Shown: positions 57,605-64,000 of the stretch, one piece after another
Position numbering within the stretch: position 1 is the first letter of the stretch
Layout of the letters: each line of letters begins with the position of its first letter
DNA from: Phaeosaccion multiseriatum
Taxonomy: Eukaryota; Ochrophyta, other classes
Direction of reading: 5' to 3'
Assembly: GCA_965112735.1 (NCBI GenBank)
Contig: OZ218951.1
Coordinates: 682,001-746,000, forward strand
DNA length: 64,000 nt
Position numbers and translations under genes: made by a program
The notes under the pieces: model-generated
What the model was told of the DNA's origin: nothing
What the model saw: the letters and a program-made list of their open reading frames with translations, nothing else
Database searches by the model: none

Positions 57605-58173
57605 GGTGGTGGCTGTCGCTGCTGTCGCTGCTGCGACTCGCCATACGGGGCTGAAGCGCTGGCTCGCATCTGCCGGCCCCCACCTCTCACCACCTTCCCT
57701 CCCCCTCCTGACTTTGCCCTGAATTGGGCCAACTGGGCGTGCTGATCCTCTTCCTCAACCTCGTCGAACTGATCGTGCCCCCACTGTCCATCAATGTCCA
57801 TGCCTCCGCCTCCTCCGCGCCTTGCCCCCCCTCCACGCCCCCCCCCGCCCCGATTCATCGGTCTCCCTCCTCCCGCATTGAGCACAGGTCGCGTATCAGG
57901 CCGGCCACCACCCCCTCGACCCATGGTGGGTCGCCCACCTCCTCCACCACCACGACCTCCCCTCCCATTGAGCCCGCCGCCCCCTCCTCGACCCCCTCCT
58001 CCTCTTCCCGTCGGGCCTCCTCCTCTGCCGCCCCCTCCCCTTCCGCTCGCCCCTCGTCCTCCTCCTCCTCCCGCTGGCCTGGGTGCCTGAGCCGGCTTTG
58101 GGGCCGGCCTTCGCTTGGAAGATATGTCGTCCAGGCTCATGGACAACAGATCGGTCACATCGGGGTTAGACAT
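56713..58173 (-). CDS. ALYREF: ALY/REF mRNA export adaptor (THO complex subunit 4)
   Basis: A single exon of 486 codons. The N-terminal UAP56-binding motif LLSMSLDDISSKRRP and the C-terminal one EDLDAELTSYMADR are both present. The RRM lies between them: TKVYVSNLNFDVLKEDIEEL, VEMSFDRAGRSIGESVVRY, FNTRTLDGSPMLVEI. Two large RGG/Gly-rich regions flank the RRM, plus a Gln run, making the protein nearly twice the usual 230-290 residues. ALY/REF bridges the helicase UAP56 and exon-junction/THO complexes to export receptors. The many introns of this genome fit a need for splicing-coupled export. It is nuclear. The intronless structure is unusual beside its intron-rich neighbours. Confidence 0.95.
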
Positions 58174-58471
58174 TGCTCCGTTGCAATCGCTGTGCTCAAC
58201 TGCTGGTGCCTTTACGTTGTCTCTCTTCCTTTGTCTTACCGCTTTCTTGTCTAGCTAGTCTGTGAGATCAGGTGTCCCCGGGGGGCTGGTGGTGTTCCCT
58301 CTTTTTCCTCAAAGCCTTCCCCCCCTCCTTGTAATAAGAGGAGGAGCGAAGGGGAGATGGCAAGGAGAAGGTTGGCAGGATAGAGGAGAGGGAAGGAGCA
58401 GGGAGAAGGAAGGAGGAAGGAGGAGACAGAAGGGAACGAGCAAGAGGGGAAGGAGAGGAACTTTGCGCGCC
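58174..58471. promoter_or_regulatory. Divergent region, ALYREF / BAR-RhoGAP
   Basis: 298 bp between outward starts. The right part is GGAG/GAAGG-rich. No TATA box is seen. Confidence 0.35.
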
Positions 58472-61400
58472 ATGCTGAAGAAGAAAACAAAGGGGGCGGC
58501 GCATCCCGCCAGTGACCCTACCCACGGCCTCCATGTCTCTCGCAGCGCCGGCACCGAAGGCAATCACATGGATCCCAACGAGAGCAATGGTATCGGCAGC
58601 CGCGTCGCGAGGGGAGGAGGAGGAGGGGGAGCAGGAGGGGGAGCAGGAGGAGGAGGAGCAGTGGGAGGAGGAGGGGCGGCTGCAACAGCGGTGGGAAGGC
58701 CGGGAGGAGGGGACGACGGTAGCGGAGGCCTACCTGCAGCACCAGCGGCAGCGGCAGGCAATAGGAAGGGGATGAGGGGCTTCCGGACGTGGAAGCGGAG
58801 AGCTGGGGAGAGGGCCATGCAGCGCTTCGGTCTGTCGGCGGTTAGCTGCGACGAGAACACAGGCCAATTGAGTGAGCCCTTGCAAAAGTTCAGTGAGACC
58901 AAAGAGGCGCTCCAGGAAATGCAGGACCAGGTGAGGAGGCGGAGGCGGAGGCGGAGGAGGAGGAGGAGGAGCGGAGCGGAGCTGGCTGGCTACAGTATAG
59001 CGGCGCCCAATCGTTACCCCTTTCCTCTATTTCTCTCGTCCTTCTTATCGTCCTACATGTACATGCGTGGAAGTCCCAAGCATTGCACCAATTGGGCAGG
59101 CACCCCATCAAGCATGCGTACACCTCTGTCCGTGACTGAGCACTCCCCTCCCTTCGCCTCCCTCCCTACTTGCAGGTGAAGCAGTACCTGTCGGCGGTGG
59201 AGGGCATGTTCGCAGCGGCCAACGGAATGAGCTTCTTGTACGCCTCTCAGGCGGGAGAGACCGCCAAGCAAGTCAAGTTGAGTATGTGCAGAGCGGCTGT
59301 GCAGGTGAGTGGGGCGTGGAGATAACTCGTCACGCCGAGGCCAGGCTCAGGGACAGGCTCCGGGGCAGGCTCAGGTTCAAGGTCCAACGTGGGAGGTCAG
59401 ACGTCAGAGGTAGACGTGAAAGACGAGAGGAAGGCCTTCGTCATGGCAGAACCTCCCTTCGCAATGAAGATGAGAGACAATGAAGGGAGCTTTGAGTCGG
59501 TTTAGTCTCCTTCCTTACCTCATCGTCCTCATGTGCGTGTGCGTGTGCGTACGTGGTGTCAGGACTCGATGGTGCGGGGCCTGAAGGAGTTCCTGTCGGC
59601 CCCTCTGCAGGCCTGTCTCGACTTTTGCGAGCACATTGAGGGTCTAGCCAAGCGCCGCAAGACCCTCCTGCTCGACTATGATCACCACAGAAGAAAGCAC
59701 GAGCACGTCCTCACGCGCAGCAGGGGGTGGACAGTAGGGGGGGGAGGGGGAGGAGCAGCAGCAGCAGGAGGAGGAGGAGGAGGGAACGGGTCCGGCAGCG
59801 GTGGCGGTCTGGGGCTATCCAGTAGTGGGCCGGTGACCTTGAGCAGCAGTGGCAACATCGTTAGGAGCCGTCATAACTCAGGTGCGGCAGTGAGTGAATA
59901 AGTGGCTGTCATGTGTCGTGTGTCGTGTGTTGTGTGTCAGGCAGTCAGGTAAGCGGTTGTTGGGAGTGTAGGAGCTTGCAATGGTGTAGCTGTGTCCGGT
60001 TGGTAGCCGGTGCCGAGGGTCAGTTACACGGGCAACACAAGAGTGGTCGCGCAGGCTTCAATGAGTGGGAGGAAAGGAGGAAGGGAGAGTGGTCGGAGGG
60101 TCAGCCTCGTTGGACAGCTAGCTTGGCACGGAGGGAGTATCCGGGCCCTTTTCATTGACTTACGCACAGTCTCCCACATCCCCCAACACGTGCTGGCTGC
60201 CACCCCTTGGTGCTCTCCACTCCGCATTGACCTTTACGGCCGTTGCTGCAGGAGGAGGGGGCTCCGGCGAAGGAGGGGACGCAGGGGCCGGAGTAGAAGC
60301 AGAGGAAGCGAGAGGAGGAGGAGGAGGAGGAGGAGGAGCAGGAGGAGGAGGAGGAGGAGGAGGCACGGCAGGGGGCGGGGGAGGAGGAGACGGCACATCC
60401 GCGGAGAATGGTATAAATAGAAACGCCGGAAGTAGTGGCGACTTGTTTCTCCAGCAGATGAACAGCAGCTCGAGTGCAGACATGAATCACTCGCCCCTCC
60501 CGTCCCCGACGGTGGGCGTGCCCGATGGGGATCACTTACAGTTTAAATCTCGGCAGCTCAAGCTGGAGCTGGCCATTCGGAACCTAAGGTACGATTGACA
60601 ACATGCGGTGTGTACGTGCATGTGTGGGCGTGTGTGTGTGGGTGGGTATGCGTGTGTGGGTGGGTATGCGTGTGTGTGTGGGCGTGTGCATGTATGCGGG
60701 ATATGATATGTGTGTATATATGTGTGTGTGTGTGCGTGTGTGGGTGCGTGTGTGTGTGCGTGTGTGTATGTATGCGTGTGCATGTATGTGTGCGTGTGTA
60801 TGCGGGATATGATATGTGTGTATATGTGTGTGTGCGTGTGTGGGTGCGTGTGTGTGCGTGTGTGTATGTATGCGTGTGCATGTATGTGTGCGTGTGCATG
60901 TATGTGTGTGCGAATGCGCCATGTGTGTCATCGTTTACGTGTGTGTGAGGAATGCGTGTGCGCAAAAGACTTTCAACTGGGGGGGCTGGGGAGGAGGGTG
61001 GCTTATGGTACAGTTGAGCACACAGAGTACCTGATAGAGGCCCCGAGCAGAGGCTGGTAGAGCCCCGCTCCCTGACGCAGAGCCCGCACGCAGAGCTGAG
61101 GCCTTGTCAAGTTGCCCGTATGCTTGCTTGCTCGGCGGCATGTACTCACCCAAGTTATGTATGTGTGTGTGCCGTGTGTGTGCTCCCCTTCAGGGATTGT
61201 AATACGGAGCTGTCTGCACAGATGGCGGCGTTACAGAAGGTGGAGCCTCAACTCAGAGAGAGCGTACATAAGGGTAAGTAAGCTTACAAAGATCCTTTCG
61301 CATGCTCGCACGCACGCACACCAGCCTGCGTCTGTACAGAGAGAGAACGAGAGGTGCAAGGGTAGAGAGGAGTGCATGTGGTGCAGAGAGGTACTTCGCG

Positions 61401-61472
61401 GCACTCGTCCCACTGCGGACCCTTCGAAGCATCTGCAGAGTGCAAAGGCAGAGACACACAAACACAGCTACG

Positions 61473-61531
<59 letters not shown>

Positions 61532-63113
61532 GCACACAAACACGTGCTCAACTCCCCCGTTCTCCCCCTCCTTCTCCTGAACAGGGCTTGCGGCCTGTCA
61601 AATCTTCCTCTGCCAAGCCTCTCTGGCGGCCTTTGAGGGGGACGTTGTGGAGGGAGAAGACATGCAAAACTACATCCTCTCCCTACAGCGCTCGGCCACT
61701 CTGCTAGAGCAGAACCTCCCACTCGACCCTCCTGGCAACCACGCCAGCCTCTTGCAGCACAGCCTCAGTGCCGCTGTGGAGGAGCTCAGCAGGGGGGCTC
61801 CTGGCGGGGGGGAGGTGTACGGGAGGTCACTCACCACCTTTGATCAGGTGGGGAAGGGAAGGAAGGGGGGCCACCGATATCGATATCGATGTCAATGTCG
61901 ATGTTGACGTCGATGTCGGTGTCGATGTGATTGCCTGCCCATCGGTACATGCATGGGCATTGGCGTATGGTTATCGGTTGAGGATGGTTTGGGGTGGGTG
62001 GCGGTGTTGTGGCGGAGCTTGAACATGATTCGAAGGGTGGGGTGGTCTCTCGGGTGTGCGGTAGGTAGCCCAGGCAGCTCTATGGTCTCATCTCAATGAC
62101 TTCCGACTTTGAAAACGCTCAGGTACCCCCGCTGCTGCTGGAGTGCATGGGGTTTCTAGACGGACATGGGCTGTATGTACCCGGGCTGTTTCGAGTCCCG
62201 GGCAACAGCGAAGTCGTGAGCGAGCTCAGGAGGGCATTCGACGCTGGGGTAAGTGGAGACGGAGGGAGGGATCCATGGGAGGGGAGAGTGGGGTCGGAAA
62301 CCCTTGTGTGTTTGTTTAGGGTTGGGGTTGGGGTTGGGATCAAGAATAGAGAATAGAGTGGTGTCTGACTACTCTTGCCCCGCAACCCCGCGCCCGCCTT
62401 CGTTGTTCGCTTTTCTCCCCTCTCTTCACTGCACCTCGACCACTACCACCCCTATCCGAAACTGCGTCTGGCGCACCCCCCGAAACCACCCCAACCCACC
62501 CCCCGAAACCACCTGAAACCACAAACTTCAGGACGACATCGACTTCATCGAAGCCACTCACAGCGTGCACGACGTCGCTGCGCTGCTCAAGATGTTCTTT
62601 CGGGAGCTTCCAGAGCCCATCATCCCCTTTGAGCACTACCACACTCTGCTCGAGGCCTCCAGGAGCCTCTCCCACTCCACCTCCACATCGTCGCCATCTG
62701 CTGCTACTACTGCTACTACTTCTAGTGGTGGTGCTGCTGCTTCTTCTGCTACTGCTCCTGCTGCCACGGATGATGCGGCGGCATTGGAAAAGTTTCAAAG
62801 CATCGCTCGGGCAGCCCTCACCAGCAGCACCTTCCCCAGCATCAACCTGCACTGCCTCCGTCTGCTCTTCGCCTTCCTCTACCGGGTCAATTTGTGCTCC
62901 AGAGACAACCGCATGACTGCAGAGAACCTGGGCATTTGCTTCGCCCCGAATCTGCTCCGGGCCCCCAACTCGTCCGATTTGAGTCAGAGTCAGTTTACGG
63001 ACCTGCAGAACTTGCAGGACTGCATCAACGCGGTGAAGCTCGTCATTGAGTCAGCCCCGCAGATCTTCCCCGACTTGTGGCAAGGCTATCCGTGCAGCCC
63101 CCCCAAGGACTGA
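58472..63113 (+). CDS. BAR-RhoGAP domain protein
   Basis: Exons 58472-58930, 59176-59304, 59563-59881, 60252-60588, 61194-61273, 61585-61847, 62123-62248 and 62532-63113 give 764 residues with all phases agreeing. Residues from about 95 form a helical BAR region (ERAMQRFGLS … FSETKEALQEMQDQVKQYLS, LKEFLSAPLQACLDFCEHIE), interrupted by Gly-rich low-complexity inserts, then more helix (LELAIRNLRDCNTELSAQMA). The RhoGAP domain begins near 530: PPLLLECMGF, GLYVPGLFRVPGNSE with the Arg finger at about 553, MFFRELPEPIIPF and NRMTAENLGICFAPNLLR. The order BAR then RhoGAP is that of Nadrin/RICH proteins, which sense membrane curvature and switch off Rho-family GTPases. Cytosolic, membrane-associating. 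Confidence 0.9.
60601..60960. repeat. GT-rich tandem region in BAR-RhoGAP intron
   Basis: About 360 bp of GTGTGTGC/GTATGC variants begins 13 bases after the donor at 60589. A segment of roughly 90 bp with GGGATATGATATGTGTGTATAT is repeated (about 60698 and 60803), so larger units have duplicated. A (CA)n run lies at 61471-61531 in the next intron but one. Confidence 0.9.
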
Positions 63114-63877
63114 GCTGAGCTGAGCTGAGCTGAGCTGAGCTTAGCAAAGGACTGATGCCGTCCGCGCAACAAGTACACATGTGTGTGTGTGTACGGTGCC
63201 GATGTGCTCTGCTATGTGCGGCACAGTACAGTACTGTCCAGTACAGCCTGCGCTTCTTACGGAGATTTGGTGTATTTGCACCTGCAGGGGGTGGGGGGGG
63301 GGGGTGGGGCGACGTACAGAGTGAGTGCGGTGCTTTGCCTCACCACACCGGAGAGAGAGAGAGAGGGGCTGTTCCGCGTACGACAGGCTTTTCTACTCTG
63401 GCCTCTTGCTGCTTTGGGAGGGGGGAGTCGAGATGCAGGGCGCTGTAAGTACCCTTCCTCCCTTGGCTCCCTTGGAACTTCGACGCACCGCATCTTTGCA
63501 CGACTTTTGACACTCGCGCTGTGACTGTGCGAGAGTGCAGTAACGACAACCCCCGAGGTGCGCGAGTGGTGTGCGGTGTGCGGTGTCGACGAGGGGGGGG
63601 GGGGTAGACTGACGCACGACTTTACTTGTGCGCGTGGAGCGGATCCGTCTTTTGTCTTTTTCCTTTCGGATGATGGAGCAAGGCAAGCGGACACCTCCAG
63701 CGAAGCGAACGAACGGAGTTTCAGTTTCAGTTTTCAGCTTGACATCATCCTAGTCAGAGGAGCCCAGAGAGGTCAGCATGAGAGCGTGAGCTCAGGTATG
63801 CATCTCCCGCCTCGCTTCGAACCAAGTTCCCACCGCCCCAGGGCCAGGACTGGCATCTACCGCGGTACCGCCCTAGC
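63114..63877. other. Gap with pentamer array
   Basis: (TGAGC)n, about five units, directly follows the BAR-RhoGAP stop (63113-63140). The rest shows no supported exon. It may hold the promoter and first exons of the gene that leaves the window. Confidence 0.4.
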
Positions 63878-64000
63878 GGCCTACCACACCGGCTGCTACT
63901 AGTAGTACTACTACTGCTGCTGCTGCTACTCCTCATGCTCTGGCTGAGATGTTGGCCGAGAGGACGGGCAACGCAGCGAACGTACCCTCCCTGGCTGGGC
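63878..64000 (+). CDS. Possible exon of a gene running off the right edge
   Basis: After an acceptor CCGCCCTAG at 63877 a frame stays open to the window end: RPTTPAATSSTTTAAAATPH then ALAEMLAERTGNAANVPSLAG. The Ala/Thr triplet run resembles low-complexity coding segments elsewhere here. Phase and upstream exon are unknown, and the family is not recognisable from 41 residues. Confidence 0.3.

Noticed and set aside
60584-60965. Cys/Val- and His/Thr-rich ORFs on both strands
   Set aside because: Products of the GT-rich intron array, not proteins.
1-64000. Search for CRISPR arrays, tRNA, rRNA or prokaryotic operons
   Set aside because: The tandem arrays found are microsatellites, an exon-intron minisatellite or coding repeats. 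No cloverleaf or rRNA-like core was noticed. Spliced genes show that the DNA is eukaryotic.

Overview
The window is nuclear DNA from a eukaryote with many short GT-AG introns, pyrimidine-rich acceptor tracts, GC-rich exons and very abundant simple repeats. Three N-termini carry a hydrophobic signal sequence followed by an AF or ASAF-like motif (near 4870, 46600 and 54200). This is the bipartite plastid-targeting signature of algae with a secondary red plastid, so an ochrophyte stramenopile or close relative is the best guess. Species cannot be named from this sequence.

Layout. 1-2570: 3' part of a cysteine-rich modular secreted-type gene, with five tandem 173-bp units that each carry one 48-nt exon and one 125-nt intron. 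2452-11418: a rearranged accessory stretch. A 1.85-kb block occurs twice (2452-4297 and 9584-11418). Between the copies lie a broken plastid protein gene, a broken RCC1-repeat gene and one intact-looking unknown gene. 10526-17338: a 17-exon minus-strand gene that joins two antibiotic-biosynthesis-monooxygenase (ABM) regions to a whole iron-type alcohol dehydrogenase; the left copy of the block keeps only its last two exons. 17636-27583: a membrane-anchored beta-lactamase-fold protein with an inserted ShKT module, ATG12, and a large WD40-like protein. 28034-35883: a cell-surface protein with three tandem five-exon domains, a Thr/Pro/Asp stalk and a C-terminal membrane anchor. 37044-51039: cytosolic malate dehydrogenase, NDUFS5, a class 3 lipase, a plastid-type TraB protein and a small two-repeat protein. 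51600-64000: a hairpin-flanked element next to a Cys-cluster ORF, a plastid-type START/SRPBCC protein, ALY/REF, a BAR-RhoGAP protein and the first exon of a gene leaving the window.

The genes form no operon. Divergent pairs with short shared upstream regions are common: ABM-FeADH/beta-lactamase-like, ATG12/WD40, MDH/NDUFS5, lipase/TraB and ALYREF/BAR-RhoGAP. Gene models were assembled by hand from splice signals. For the main complete models the exon lengths sum to a multiple of three with matching intron phases, which was the main check. The most unusual items are the ABM-ABM-FeADH fusion, the exon-plus-intron minisatellite and the duplication that left a headless FeADH beside a tail-less plastid gene.
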